From Patescibacteria group bacterium (GTDB lineage: Bacteria; Patescibacteriota; JABMPQ01; JAHIRA01), in contig JAHISJ010000006.1 in the NCBI GenBank assembly GCA_018818205.1, forward strand, positions 1 to 41,816: 41,816 bases of DNA, in the 5' to 3' direction. Shown here piece by piece: positions 23,031 through 31,979 of the stretch. Numbering within the stretch: position 1 is the stretch's first letter; each line of letters begins with the position of its first letter. The notes below the pieces were generated by a model. The model did not search any database, was not told the DNA's origin, and worked only from the letters and a program-made list of their open reading frames with translations. Made by a program: the position numbers and the translations under genes.

Positions 23031-25070
23031 ATGAATGTATCACGGATAACGCTTAATCGATTTAAGAAATTTGATACACTCGATGTTGCGTTTACGTCGG
23101 GGCTTAACGTAATAAAGGGGAAAAACGAGCAAGGCAAGTCAACACTCGTCTCTGCCATTATTGCCGGACTTTTTTATGATCCAAAGAAGAATAATAAAGA
23201 TATCCGGTCACATAAATCTTGGGGAGAAGAGAAGCTGTATGATATTGCTCTTGAGTTTGATTCAGATGATGCATCGTATGTATTAAAGAAAGATTTTGAA
23301 AATAAAACGGTGCTTATAAGAAATGTAGGGTCGGGGAAAGAACACGATGCGTTTAAGGATGCAAAAAGTTGTGTGGCCGAGGCGTCAGGACTTTCTACGC
23401 CAACACTCTTTGAAAGCACAGCCTGTGTAAGACAGGATAAAATGGCTGCATTGTCTTCGGGTAAAAAAGAGCTTGAGGCGGTGCTTCAAGACATAATAAC
23501 GTCCGGCACTGACAGTGTTTCAGCAGTTGATGTGCTAAAGCGCTTGCAAAAAATGGTTAAGGACCTTAAAAAAGGACTCGATAGGCCAACCAAGTATCCG
23601 GGGAAGCTCAAAGAAATCTCTGATGAACTTGCGGAGAAACAAGAGGAGCATGTGAGACTAAAAGGCTTGCTTCAAGATATTCATACCAAGAAGGATGAGC
23701 AACAAGGCTTGTCCCAAACAAAAGAAACATTAGAAAAAGAATTCGCCATAAAGCGTGAACTATTTAAAGAAAACGCTGAACTTCAAGATGTTTTAAAGGA
23801 ATATGAGTCGGTTAAAAAAGAGTTAACACGAGCGCAAATCCTTATAGACAGTGCAGAAAAAGTGACAAAGGATATTCACAGCGCAAAGGAGAAGCGTACA
23901 TTGTTTTCTGGATTTGATTCAAAAGATCTCCGAGCTGATGAGGCAACTCTTTTAGGGCTTGAAGCAAAAAAGAAGTCTTTAGAAGAAAAACAGAATGATC
24001 AAAAAGAGGTGAAGCCGCGGAATACGCAAATGATTCTTTATGTGATATCGGTGGTAGTGTTCCTTATGGGATTTCTTGGATTACTGATTCATCCAGCATT
24101 TTACGGATTTTTTGTACTCGGAGCCATGGGAGCTCTTTATACGTTTTACTCTCAAAAAAATACTCTTGTAGAAGATACTATTTTCGAGAAAGAAAAATCG
24201 ATTCAAGATGAATCAAAAAAGATTCTCTCTCGCTACTCCTGTGCTGATTTTGAAGAATTTTCTGTCAAGAAAGGTAAGTATGAGGCATTGATTCAGGAGA
24301 TAAATACACACAAGGCAAAGCTAGGCGGTGTGCTTTCCGGAGAAAGTTTAGAGGATTTAGCAAAGAAAAAAACTGACTTTGCGACCAAGCTTGCCTTGCT
24401 TGAAGCAACAAAGAAGCAGATTGGGTCAGATAAACTTTTGAGTCCCGAGGCATTTAAAAAGCTTGAGTATGAAGTAGCGGCGCTTGAAAAAGAATTAAGA
24501 GAAGTGGACACCAGCCTCACCAGGGCAAATACGCTTATAGAGGCAAGCGGCGATGAAGAAAAAAGACTGTTGGAACTTGATGAAAGTATAGCGTCGCTTA
24601 GAGATGAGCTTGCACATGAAAAAACCAGGCTTGCAGTGTACGAAGAGACATTTAGAGGAATATACGAAGCAAAAACAATAGTTTCAAAAAGTGCAAAAAC
24701 TGTCTTAGAAGAGGACATGAAGCATTTTTTACCGCGACTGACCAATGGAAAATATACGGACGTATCGGTTGATGACGATTTGGTGTTTACCGTAAAAAAT
24801 GAGGTATCAGATATGGTGAGGCCAGAAGAGCATCTCTCACGGGGCACAATTGATCAGTTTTATCTTGTTGCACGGTTTTCGCTTATTAAACTTATGTCAG
24901 AAGACAAAAAACCACTGATCATCTTAGATGATCCTTTAGTTACTTTTGATGAGGACCGGACTAAACAGGCGATGGAGCTTATTAAAGAGTTTTCCAAGGA
25001 GTACCAGATATTTTTGTTTACGTATGCAGATGAATATGACGCGTGGGCTGAGAATGTAGTAGAGTTATAA
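23031..25070 (+). CDS. YhaN/SbcC-like SMC-type ATPase
   Basis: The 679-residue protein has an N-terminal ABC half with Walker A GKNEQGKST (30-38), long coiled coils (about 190-310 and 400-560), and a C-terminal half with signature LSRGTIDQF (near 602) and Walker B PLIILDDPL (near 627). Two hydrophobic segments at about 332-375 interrupt the coiled coil in place of the zinc hook. This is typical of YhaN-type proteins and could tether the complex to the membrane. With the Mre11-like nuclease it should form an ATP-driven DNA end-processing complex. Confidence 0.9.
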   Translation: MNVSRITLNRFKKFDTLDVAFTSGLNVIKGKNEQGKSTLVSAIIAGLFYDPKKNNKDIRSHKSWGEEKLYDIALEFDSDDASYVLKKDFENKTVLIRNVGSGKEHDAFKDAKSCVAEASGLSTPTLFESTACVRQDKMAALSSGKKELEAVLQDIITSGTDSVSAVDVLKRLQKMVKDLKKGLDRPTKYPGKLKEISDELAEKQEEHVRLKGLLQDIHTKKDEQQGLSQTKETLEKEFAIKRELFKENAELQDVLKEYESVKKELTRAQILIDSAEKVTKDIHSAKEKRTLFSGFDSKDLRADEATLLGLEAKKKSLEEKQNDQKEVKPRNTQMILYVISVVVFLMGFLGLLIHPAFYGFFVLGAMGALYTFYSQKNTLVEDTIFEKEKSIQDESKKILSRYSCADFEEFSVKKGKYEALIQEINTHKAKLGGVLSGESLEDLAKKKTDFATKLALLEATKKQIGSDKLLSPEAFKKLEYEVAALEKELREVDTSLTRANTLIEASGDEEKRLLELDESIASLRDELAHEKTRLAVYEETFRGIYEAKTIVSKSAKTVLEEDMKHFLPRLTNGKYTDVSVDDDLVFTVKNEVSDMVRPEEHLSRGTIDQFYLVARFSLIKLMSEDKKPLIILDDPLVTFDEDRTKQAMELIKEFSKEYQIFLFTYADEYDAWAENVVEL

Positions 25071-25093
25071 ATATTGAGAAAAAGGCAGTAGGT

Positions 25094-27994
25094 ATGTTCC
25101 AAGACATCTATAAAAACTTAAATTCTAAGCAAAAAAAAGCCGTTGAGCATACAAACGGGCCTCTTTTGATTGTGGCTGGTGCTGGTACGGGGAAAACATC
25201 GGTGATTACGTGTAGGCTTGTGTATTTACTCCAGAAGTTTAAGTTAAAGCCGGAAAATATTTTGGCGGTAACGTTTACAGAAAAAGCTTCCGAGGAAATG
25301 GAAGAGCGAGTAGACCAAATGCTCCCGCTTGGTTACTCAGACCTTTGGATTAATACGTTTCATGGTCTTGGGGAGCGGATTTTAAAGGACCATGCGCTTG
25401 ATATTGGTCTTCCTCAGAATTTTGAACTTGCCTCAGAAGTGGAGCAGCGAATGATTTTGCGAAAGCATTTTTACGACTTTGATCTTGAGTACTTTAAGCC
25501 ACTGGCAAGTCCCGACAGTATCATCTCAGCGTTTATTTCTCATTTTTCCCGTGCAAAGGATGAAGACATAGATCCGGAGGCGTATTTAGCTCATGCAAAG
25601 AAGATACAAAAATCAGCAGGAGTAGAAGATGAGGAGAAGAAAAAAATTCTCGAGATTGCGCATGCGTATAAGAAGTATCAGGAAATATTGCTTGAGGAAG
25701 ATGTGCTTGACTTTGGTGATCTTATTAATTATACGGTAATGCTTTTTAGAAAGCGGCCAAATGTACTTAAAAAGTTCCAGGATCAATTTAATTTTTTGCT
25801 CATTGATGAGTTTCAAGATACCAATTTTGCACAATATCAACTCATAAAACTTCTTGCAGGGGAAAAGCACAATGTAACCGTTTGTGCTGATGATGACCAA
25901 GCAATATATAAGTGGCGGGGCGCGTCGGTATCAAACGTTCTTAATTTTAAGAAGGACTATCCAAGCACCAAGGAAGTGGTACTGACTGAGAACTATCGGT
26001 CAGCGCAGCCGATTTTAGATCTTTCGTATCATTCAATTCAACTTAATAATCCAGATAGACTTGAGGTGCAAAACAAGATTCAAAAGAAGCTTACGTCACA
26101 TGTAAAAGAGTCGGTAAAGCCGGAGTATATACATTTAAAAACGCTTGAAAATGAGGTTATCTTTGTCTTAAGCAAAATCATTGAGCTTAAAAATAGTGAT
26201 ACATCGCTTGATTGGAATGATTTTGCAGTGCTTATTCGCTCAAATAGTGAAGCAGAACCGTTTATTGACCTCTTCTCAAAAAAGGGGATTCCGTATGATT
26301 TTGTCGCAAGCAAAGGGCTCTATGCAAAACCCGAGGTGCTTGATTTGCTCTCATATTTGCGGGTTCTTGTTAACTACCATGATAGTACTGCGCTTTACCG
26401 AGTATTAACACTCCCTGTAGTTGATCTTGCTTATACTGATCTTGCACCGATTTTAGAAAAAGCATATCGTACTTCAGATCCGCTCTTTGACATTATTCTA
26501 AACCATAACGATGTTGCGCATATTAGTGAAAAAGGAAGGGAGAGAATTGAGCGGTTAATTGGCCTTATAGAAAAGCATGCAAAAATGGCAGCGGAAAAAG
26601 ACGTTGGGGAAGTGCTCTTATCATTCCTTGAAGATTCCGGGTATTTAAAGGAGGTACAAAAAACTAAGGACATAGAGACTGAAAAAAAGATTTTAAATAT
26701 CAGCTTGCTCTTTAAGCGTATCCAGTCATTTATGGAAAACAAAAAGACAGGAACAAAAACCAAAGATTTTGTGGATGAGCTTGAGACGATGCAGGAGGTA
26801 GGGGAGGATCCTGCACCGGCAAAGATTGAGGAAGGTCCTGAAGCAGTAAAGATTATGACGATTCATGGCGCAAAAGGTCTTGAGTTTGACACGGTGTTTG
26901 TGGTCAATATGGTGCACGGTCGGTTTCCCGTGAGGAGGCGTAGCGAAGGTATTTCTCTTCCCGAGGAGCTTATCTCAGAGGTGCTTCCTGAAGGGGATCC
27001 ACATATTCAAGAAGAACGGCGTCTTTTTTACGTTGCACTTACGCGTGCAAAGAACCGTCTGTTTTTAACAAGTGCAGAAGATTATGGCGGAAAACGAAAA
27101 AAGAAGCCGTCAATCTTTATTCAGGAAATTAATGACAAGATAAAAACGATTCAAAATATGGAAACAAAAACACAACAGGCGTTAGATCTAAAGGGAATTA
27201 AGGTATCTAAACCAAAAAAGTATACTGTTTCTTTTAAACTTCCGAGCAAGTTTAGCTACACACAGATCATTGTGTTTGAGAAGTGTCCAAAGCAGTACAA
27301 GTATCGTCATTTGCTCAAAATTCAAGGCAAAGGGTCAGTCTCTATGAGTTTTGGCAACTCTCTGCACAACACGCTTGCGCAGTTTTATCAGGAAATTATA
27401 GACAGCAGTCAAAAAAAATTGATTGAGACAACTGACCAAAAAGTAGGGAGCCTCAAGCGACTTCTTGCTCTTTATGATGAACGGTGGATTCCTGAATACT
27501 ATGATAGTAAAAAACATGAACTGAAGAAGAAAGCTGAGGGTGAAGAAATGCTTAGAGAGTATTATAAAAAAAATAAAAACGATTTTGACAAGGTACTGAT
27601 GATAGAGAAGGGGTTTAACGTAAAAATAGGTGAGTATACGTTTAGAGGGGTAATCGACCGCGTGGATGATCTGGGAGGTGACAGTGTTGCGATTGTTGAC
27701 TACAAGACCGGTCGTGAGAAGAAAGAGCGTGAAGTGAAAAATGACAAACAGCTTACACTCTATAGTATTGCGTTAGACCAAGTGTTTAATAAAAAAGCCG
27801 AGGAGGTTAGTTTGTACTTTCTTGTCACGGGAAACAAAATTGATACGGAGCGTACCAAAAAAGACAAGGAAAAATTTGTCGCTGGTGTTTGTGAAACAAT
27901 AGACAAAATAAAGTCGAGCGACTTTAAAGCAACTCCGGGGTTTAACTGCCAGTTTTGTGATTATAAAGGGATTTGTGAGGATAGGGCAAAGTAA
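25094..27994 (+). CDS. UvrD-family helicase fused to RecB-type Fe-S nuclease (AddA/AddB-like)
   Basis: The 966-residue protein is an SF1A helicase followed by a PD-(D/E)xK nuclease. Helicase motifs: GAGTGKTS (29-36), LLIDEFQDTN (near 233-242), QAIYKWRGA, TIHGAKGLEFD and VALTRAKNRL (near 646). The nuclease (about 715-960) has FSYTQI at its start, GVIDRVD and VDYKTG as catalytic motifs and QLTLYSIAL as the family Q-motif. Cys 731, 952, 955 and 961 form the C...CxxCx5C pattern of an Fe-S cluster as in AddB and Cas4. It probably replaces RecBCD/AddAB in this reduced genome. It follows the YhaN-like gene by 23 nt. Confidence 0.93.
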   Translation: MFQDIYKNLNSKQKKAVEHTNGPLLIVAGAGTGKTSVITCRLVYLLQKFKLKPENILAVTFTEKASEEMEERVDQMLPLGYSDLWINTFHGLGERILKDHALDIGLPQNFELASEVEQRMILRKHFYDFDLEYFKPLASPDSIISAFISHFSRAKDEDIDPEAYLAHAKKIQKSAGVEDEEKKKILEIAHAYKKYQEILLEEDVLDFGDLINYTVMLFRKRPNVLKKFQDQFNFLLIDEFQDTNFAQYQLIKLLAGEKHNVTVCADDDQAIYKWRGASVSNVLNFKKDYPSTKEVVLTENYRSAQPILDLSYHSIQLNNPDRLEVQNKIQKKLTSHVKESVKPEYIHLKTLENEVIFVLSKIIELKNSDTSLDWNDFAVLIRSNSEAEPFIDLFSKKGIPYDFVASKGLYAKPEVLDLLSYLRVLVNYHDSTALYRVLTLPVVDLAYTDLAPILEKAYRTSDPLFDIILNHNDVAHISEKGRERIERLIGLIEKHAKMAAEKDVGEVLLSFLEDSGYLKEVQKTKDIETEKKILNISLLFKRIQSFMENKKTGTKTKDFVDELETMQEVGEDPAPAKIEEGPEAVKIMTIHGAKGLEFDTVFVVNMVHGRFPVRRRSEGISLPEELISEVLPEGDPHIQEERRLFYVALTRAKNRLFLTSAEDYGGKRKKKPSIFIQEINDKIKTIQNMETKTQQALDLKGIKVSKPKKYTVSFKLPSKFSYTQIIVFEKCPKQYKYRHLLKIQGKGSVSMSFGNSLHNTLAQFYQEIIDSSQKKLIETTDQKVGSLKRLLALYDERWIPEYYDSKKHELKKKAEGEEMLREYYKKNKNDFDKVLMIEKGFNVKIGEYTFRGVIDRVDDLGGDSVAIVDYKTGREKKEREVKNDKQLTLYSIALDQVFNKKAEEVSLYFLVTGNKIDTERTKKDKEKFVAGVCETIDKIKSSDFKATPGFNCQFCDYKGICEDRAK

Positions 27995-28005
27995 GCTTAC
28001 TTTTC
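27987..28005 (+). terminator. weak AT-rich hairpin after the helicase-nuclease gene
   Basis: AAAGTA, loop AGCT, TACTTT, followed by TCTTCTTCTTC. The stem is only six pairs and overlaps the stop codon, so termination may be partial. Confidence 0.3.
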
Positions 28006-28011
28006 TTCTTC

Positions 28012-28040
28012 TTCACTTTTGGTCTATCTTCCTTTATAAT
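28012..28040 (+). promoter_or_regulatory. promoter of the 28060-pheS-pheT unit
   Basis: TTCACT (28012-28017), a 17-bp spacer and a perfect TATAAT (28035-28040). The leader before ATG 28060 is about 13 nt. No T-box or attenuator-like structure is seen in front of pheS. Confidence 0.55.
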
Positions 28041-28059
28041 GAACCTGTAACATTATTTT

Positions 28060-28455
28060 ATGACGCTCAAACGATATCTCCTTGGAATAGCAATAAGCAC
28101 CCTTTTTTGTGTTGCTGCTTTTTTCCTAGTTCTTGTATACATAGATCCGGCGGATACGGGCATTGTTGGTTTTGTGTGTTTTTATCTGAGCTTGTTTTTC
28201 TCTTTTGTGGGTTTATTTACACTTATTGGGTTCTATTTACGGATCTGGTTTTCCGGGAACGAAATTATCTTTGCGCATGTTGCACCGTCGTTTAGGCAAG
28301 CCATCTTTTTTGCCATTATTATAGTTGGGTCCCTTATGCTTCAGTCGTTTAGATTACTTACATGGTGGGATGCACTTTTGTTTGTTCTATCAATCATCCT
28401 TCTTGAATTTTTCTTTATGTCTAGGTCAAGCAATAAGTCGTTTAGAAGAGCGTAA
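28060..28455 (+). CDS. four-helix membrane protein, hypothetical
   Basis: The 131-residue protein has four predicted membrane helices (about 6-27, 36-62, 80-97 and 102-122) and a short basic C-terminus. The cytoplasmic loop contains a FSGNEIIFAHVAPSFRQA stretch. No family can be named. It is 9 nt before pheS and shares its promoter. There is no evidence linking its function to translation. Confidence 0.75.
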   Translation: MTLKRYLLGIAISTLFCVAAFFLVLVYIDPADTGIVGFVCFYLSLFFSFVGLFTLIGFYLRIWFSGNEIIFAHVAPSFRQAIFFAIIIVGSLMLQSFRLLTWWDALLFVLSIILLEFFFMSRSSNKSFRRA

Positions 28456-28464
28456 ATAGCACAT

Positions 28465-29490
28465 ATGCCATTTGAAGATGATATTAAATCACTTTTAAAA
28501 GATTTTAACACCGAGCTGCAGAAGTCGGGGACTAAAGAGTCACTTGAAAATCTTAAGAATACCTACCTTGGCAGAAAAGGAAAGCTTTCTGGACTGCTTG
28601 GTACGCTTAAGGATTTTTCAAAAGATGAAAAGGCTCGCTACGGGAAGCTTGCAAATGAGGTAAAAGCAGAGATGGCAAAGGAGTTTTTAGAAAAACAACA
28701 GCATACAGCGGGTGGTGGAAGCGGTTTTTTTGATGTCACTGAGCCGGGAAAATCACAAAAACTGGGACATCTGCACCCGTATACCAAAATGCGAGAAGAG
28801 GTGAATCATATTCTGTATTCCATGGGGTTCCAGATTCTTGATGGAGAGGAAATTACGAGTGATTATTACTGTTTTGAAAGTCTCAACATTCCAAAGGGAC
28901 ACCCGGCACGTGATGCGTGGGACACGTTTTATATTGAGCAAAAACGGAACAAAAATGAAGAATTGGTGCTAAGAACTCACACCTCTTCTATGCAGGTTGC
29001 CATAATGGAAAATCAAAAACCGCCACTGCAAACGGTGGTTTTGGGAAAATGTTATAGAAATGAGGCAACCGATGCATCACATGAACACTCGTTTTATCAG
29101 ATAGAAGGATTTGTGGTTGATGAGACTATTTCGGTAGCTAATATGGTGTCTACGCTTAAGCAATTGCTCTCTGCAGTATTTAAGGAAGACGTTAACGTGA
29201 GACTAAGGCCGGGTTTTTTCCCGTTTGTTGAACCGGGGTATGAGATGGATATGTCGTGCTTAAATTGTAAGGGCGAGGGGTGCAAAGTCTGTAAACAATC
29301 AGGATGGGTAGAACTCTTGGGGTGCGGTATGATTCATCCCAATGTGTTTAAGTGTGCGGGGTATGAGCCGGGCAAATATACCGGGTACGCGTTTGGCGTT
29401 GGGTTCGATAGGCTTACCATGATGCGGTATAAGATACCTGATATTAGACTTTTTAATTCCGGAGATTTGAGATTTATTCATCAGTTTTGA
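28465..29490 (+). CDS. pheS: phenylalanyl-tRNA synthetase alpha subunit
   Basis: The 341-residue class II synthetase subunit has an N-terminal helical region (1-85, including TYLGRKGKLSGLL) and a catalytic domain from about 95. Motif 2 is near CYRNEATDASHEHSFYQIEG. A Cys-rich insert SCLNC...GCKVCKQSGW lies near 255-276, as in many Gram-positive PheS. Motif 3 is GVGFDRLTMMRY. It joins PheT in an alpha2-beta2 enzyme that charges tRNA-Phe in the cytoplasm. The ATG has no Shine-Dalgarno site. Confidence 0.98.
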   Translation: MPFEDDIKSLLKDFNTELQKSGTKESLENLKNTYLGRKGKLSGLLGTLKDFSKDEKARYGKLANEVKAEMAKEFLEKQQHTAGGGSGFFDVTEPGKSQKLGHLHPYTKMREEVNHILYSMGFQILDGEEITSDYYCFESLNIPKGHPARDAWDTFYIEQKRNKNEELVLRTHTSSMQVAIMENQKPPLQTVVLGKCYRNEATDASHEHSFYQIEGFVVDETISVANMVSTLKQLLSAVFKEDVNVRLRPGFFPFVEPGYEMDMSCLNCKGEGCKVCKQSGWVELLGCGMIHPNVFKCAGYEPGKYTGYAFGVGFDRLTMMRYKIPDIRLFNSGDLRFIHQF

Positions 29491-29508
29491 TAAATGATAT
29501 AAGTAATT

Positions 29509-31878
29509 ATGAAAGTTTCACTTGATTGGTTAAGCGATTTTGTCGCAATTCCAAAGGATTCAAACAATCTTGCCAAGGAACTCACGCTTAAAACGTGTGA
29601 GGTTGAGGATGTTATCTGTGAAAAAGATCAGTTTGATGGCATTTTGGTTGGTGAAGTGTTAGAAAAAAATAAGCACCCAAACGCTGATAGACTCTCTGTA
29701 GCAACGGTTAACTATGGTGAAGGGAAAGAGACAGTTGTATGTGGTGCGCCCAATTTAAAGGAAGGGCAGCTGGTAGTTTTTGCGACATCCGGAACAGTAC
29801 TTCCCAATGGACTTGAGCTAAAAGAAATTGATATACGAGGAGTTACCTCAAAGGGTATGATCTGTGCAGAAGATGAGGTAGGTCTTTCAGAAAATCATGA
29901 TGAAATTATTGTGTTAGATCCTGATAAAGCAACGGTTGGCATGGCTTTTGCTGAGTATCTTGAGAAGGATGATGTTGTTTTTGAAATAGATAACAAGTCA
30001 ATAACGCATAGACCTGATTTGTTCTCGCATATTGGTATTGCACGTGAAATAGCTGCAATAACTGATACTGAGTTTAATGAGCCAGACTATAACAATGTTA
30101 CTTCAAAAGGGGATGATGCACTCAAAATAGTTATTGAAAATCCAGATGAGTGCTCACGGTATATGGGTCTTGTTTTAAGTAATGTACAAAACACTAAGTC
30201 ACCTGGGTTCATTCAAAAACGATTGTCCGCATGTGGTATGCGCCCGATTAATAGCATCGTTGATATTGCTAACTACGTCATGCTTGAGACGGGACAGCCA
30301 CTTCATACGTTTGACTATGATACTGTTGCTGATGGGAAAAAAGGCAAAGAAGTGCATGTAAGATACGCAAAAAAAGGCGAGACTCTTGAGACGATTGATG
30401 GTGAAACTCGTGAGCTAAAGGAAAGAGACCTAGTTATTGCTGACACACAAAAGCCAATAGCGCTTGCTGGAGTTATGGGTGGTGCAAACACTGAAGTTTC
30501 TGAAGACACACACAAGATTATTTTAGAATCGGCACATTTTAATGGACCAACCGTCAGACGGACTTCATGGCGACTGGGACTGCGGTCTGAGTCAGTGACG
30601 CGGTTTGAAAAAGGACTCCCTCGTGTTCTTCCTGAAAAAGGACTTAAACGAGCCGTTGAGCTACTGATGGAATATGCTGGCGCAACAATTGAAAGTGAAG
30701 TAGCAGATGAATATCCAAATCACTATAAAGAAACTACTATTTCTCTTGATCAAACATATCCTTCTCAACTTCTTGGTATTTCACTGTCAGATGAGATGGT
30801 GAAGAATTCTTTGAGTAAGCTTGGGTTTGGCACCGAGAAAGAGGGAGAAAATAGTGTAGTAACTGTTCCATGGTTTAGAGAGGGGATGACGCTTGCTGAG
30901 GAGGTGGTAGAAGAGGTTGGGAGGATGTACGGGCCAGACAAAATTCAACCAGTGGTGTTTGATATAGAATCTAAACCAACAACAAAGGATCCACTTCTCG
31001 CAATTTCTTCAGAGATTAAGCCACTGCTTGCAGGACTGGGCCTTGATGAACTTTCTACCTACTCTTTTTATGGAGACAAAGAAATCCAAAACTGTCATTT
31101 GAACGTAAAAGACCACTTAAAAATTGCAAATCCTTTTTCAAAGGATTGTCAGTATATGAGAATAAGTTTGCTTCCTAATCTTCTTTCAAAACTTTCATTA
31201 AATTTGCCGTATTTTGAAACACCTCGTTATTTTGAGATTGGTCATGTGTATAGTTTTGATTATGAGGTACACTATGTAGCAGGACTCATTTTTGGAGCAA
31301 AAAAGAGCATCTTCTTTGAGGCAAAAGGTATGCTTGAAACAGTGCTTTCGAGGCTTAACGTACCATATAACACAAAAAAAGAACTTCGTGGGCCCGACTC
31401 CGGCATGCTAGAGGATAATCAGACGCTTATGTATGAATATGATGGTGAGCCGGTAGCGAGACTGAGTGTGGTAAAGAGCGATGTAGTTAAGAGGTTCAAA
31501 GTGAAGAAAGGCTTTGTAGCCACGTTTACCGTTCATTTAGAAAATCTACTTGATGCAAGAGACGAAAAAAGTGAGTATGTGGCTTTACCTAAGTATCCGG
31601 ATGCAAAGCTCGATCTTGCTTTTGTGATTAAGCAGGACGTACCTGTTCAAGAGGTTATTAATGCCATTTTTGAGGTGTCAGGTGCATTTCTTAAAAATGT
31701 CTCTATTTTTGATATTTATAGAGGAAAACCGCTTACTGAGGATGAAAAAAGTGTTGCCTTTCACTTAACCTACAGAAGTAATAAACGGACACTCACTGAC
31801 AAAGAAGTAGAGGAAGTGCGCAAAAATACAGAAAAGAAGCTCATGGTAGAATTTGGAGCTCGTCTTCGGGATTTTTAG
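29509..31878 (+). CDS. pheT: phenylalanyl-tRNA synthetase beta subunit
   Basis: The 789-residue subunit has the full bacterial domain order. EMAP-type tRNA-binding domain at about 40-150 (VGEVLEKNKHPNADRLSV), B3/4 editing domain at about 210-390 (RPINSIVDIANYVMLETGQP), B5 domain at about 405-475, synthetase-like core at about 480-690 and an FDX-ACB anticodon-binding domain at about 695-789 (PKYPDAKLDLAFVI). It starts 18 nt after pheS. Confidence 0.98.
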   Translation: MKVSLDWLSDFVAIPKDSNNLAKELTLKTCEVEDVICEKDQFDGILVGEVLEKNKHPNADRLSVATVNYGEGKETVVCGAPNLKEGQLVVFATSGTVLPNGLELKEIDIRGVTSKGMICAEDEVGLSENHDEIIVLDPDKATVGMAFAEYLEKDDVVFEIDNKSITHRPDLFSHIGIAREIAAITDTEFNEPDYNNVTSKGDDALKIVIENPDECSRYMGLVLSNVQNTKSPGFIQKRLSACGMRPINSIVDIANYVMLETGQPLHTFDYDTVADGKKGKEVHVRYAKKGETLETIDGETRELKERDLVIADTQKPIALAGVMGGANTEVSEDTHKIILESAHFNGPTVRRTSWRLGLRSESVTRFEKGLPRVLPEKGLKRAVELLMEYAGATIESEVADEYPNHYKETTISLDQTYPSQLLGISLSDEMVKNSLSKLGFGTEKEGENSVVTVPWFREGMTLAEEVVEEVGRMYGPDKIQPVVFDIESKPTTKDPLLAISSEIKPLLAGLGLDELSTYSFYGDKEIQNCHLNVKDHLKIANPFSKDCQYMRISLLPNLLSKLSLNLPYFETPRYFEIGHVYSFDYEVHYVAGLIFGAKKSIFFEAKGMLETVLSRLNVPYNTKKELRGPDSGMLEDNQTLMYEYDGEPVARLSVVKSDVVKRFKVKKGFVATFTVHLENLLDARDEKSEYVALPKYPDAKLDLAFVIKQDVPVQEVINAIFEVSGAFLKNVSIFDIYRGKPLTEDEKSVAFHLTYRSNKRTLTDKEVEEVRKNTEKKLMVEFGARLRDF

Positions 31879-31901
31879 CTCTATAAAAAATAAAAACCAC
31901 C

Positions 31902-31930
31902 TTGAAAAGATTTGAGAAATATGCTATAAT
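31902..31930 (+). promoter_or_regulatory. strong promoter of the chemosensory operon
   Basis: TTGAAA (31902-31907), a 17-bp spacer and a perfect TATAAT (31925-31930) with TG one base upstream (extended -10). It is the best promoter in the window by eye. Confidence 0.85.
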
Positions 31931-31935
31931 GTATG

Positions 31936-31960
31936 CATACTTCTTCAAGTATGAAGTTTA
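31936..31960 (+). other. leader hairpin with an alternative fold
   Basis: CATACTT (31936-31942), loop CTTC, AAGTATG (31947-31953) forms a 7-bp stem at the very start of the che transcript. ACTTC (31939-31943) can instead pair with GAAGT (31953-31957). The two stems exclude each other. A role in mRNA stability or control is inference. Confidence 0.4.
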
Positions 31961-31979
31961 AAACAAATAACAAATAGCA

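Noticed and set aside
24293-24847. A 184-codon minus-strand open frame
   Set aside because: It is antisense to the YhaN-like coiled-coil region; its Ser/Phe-rich composition is the complement of Glu/Lys codons.
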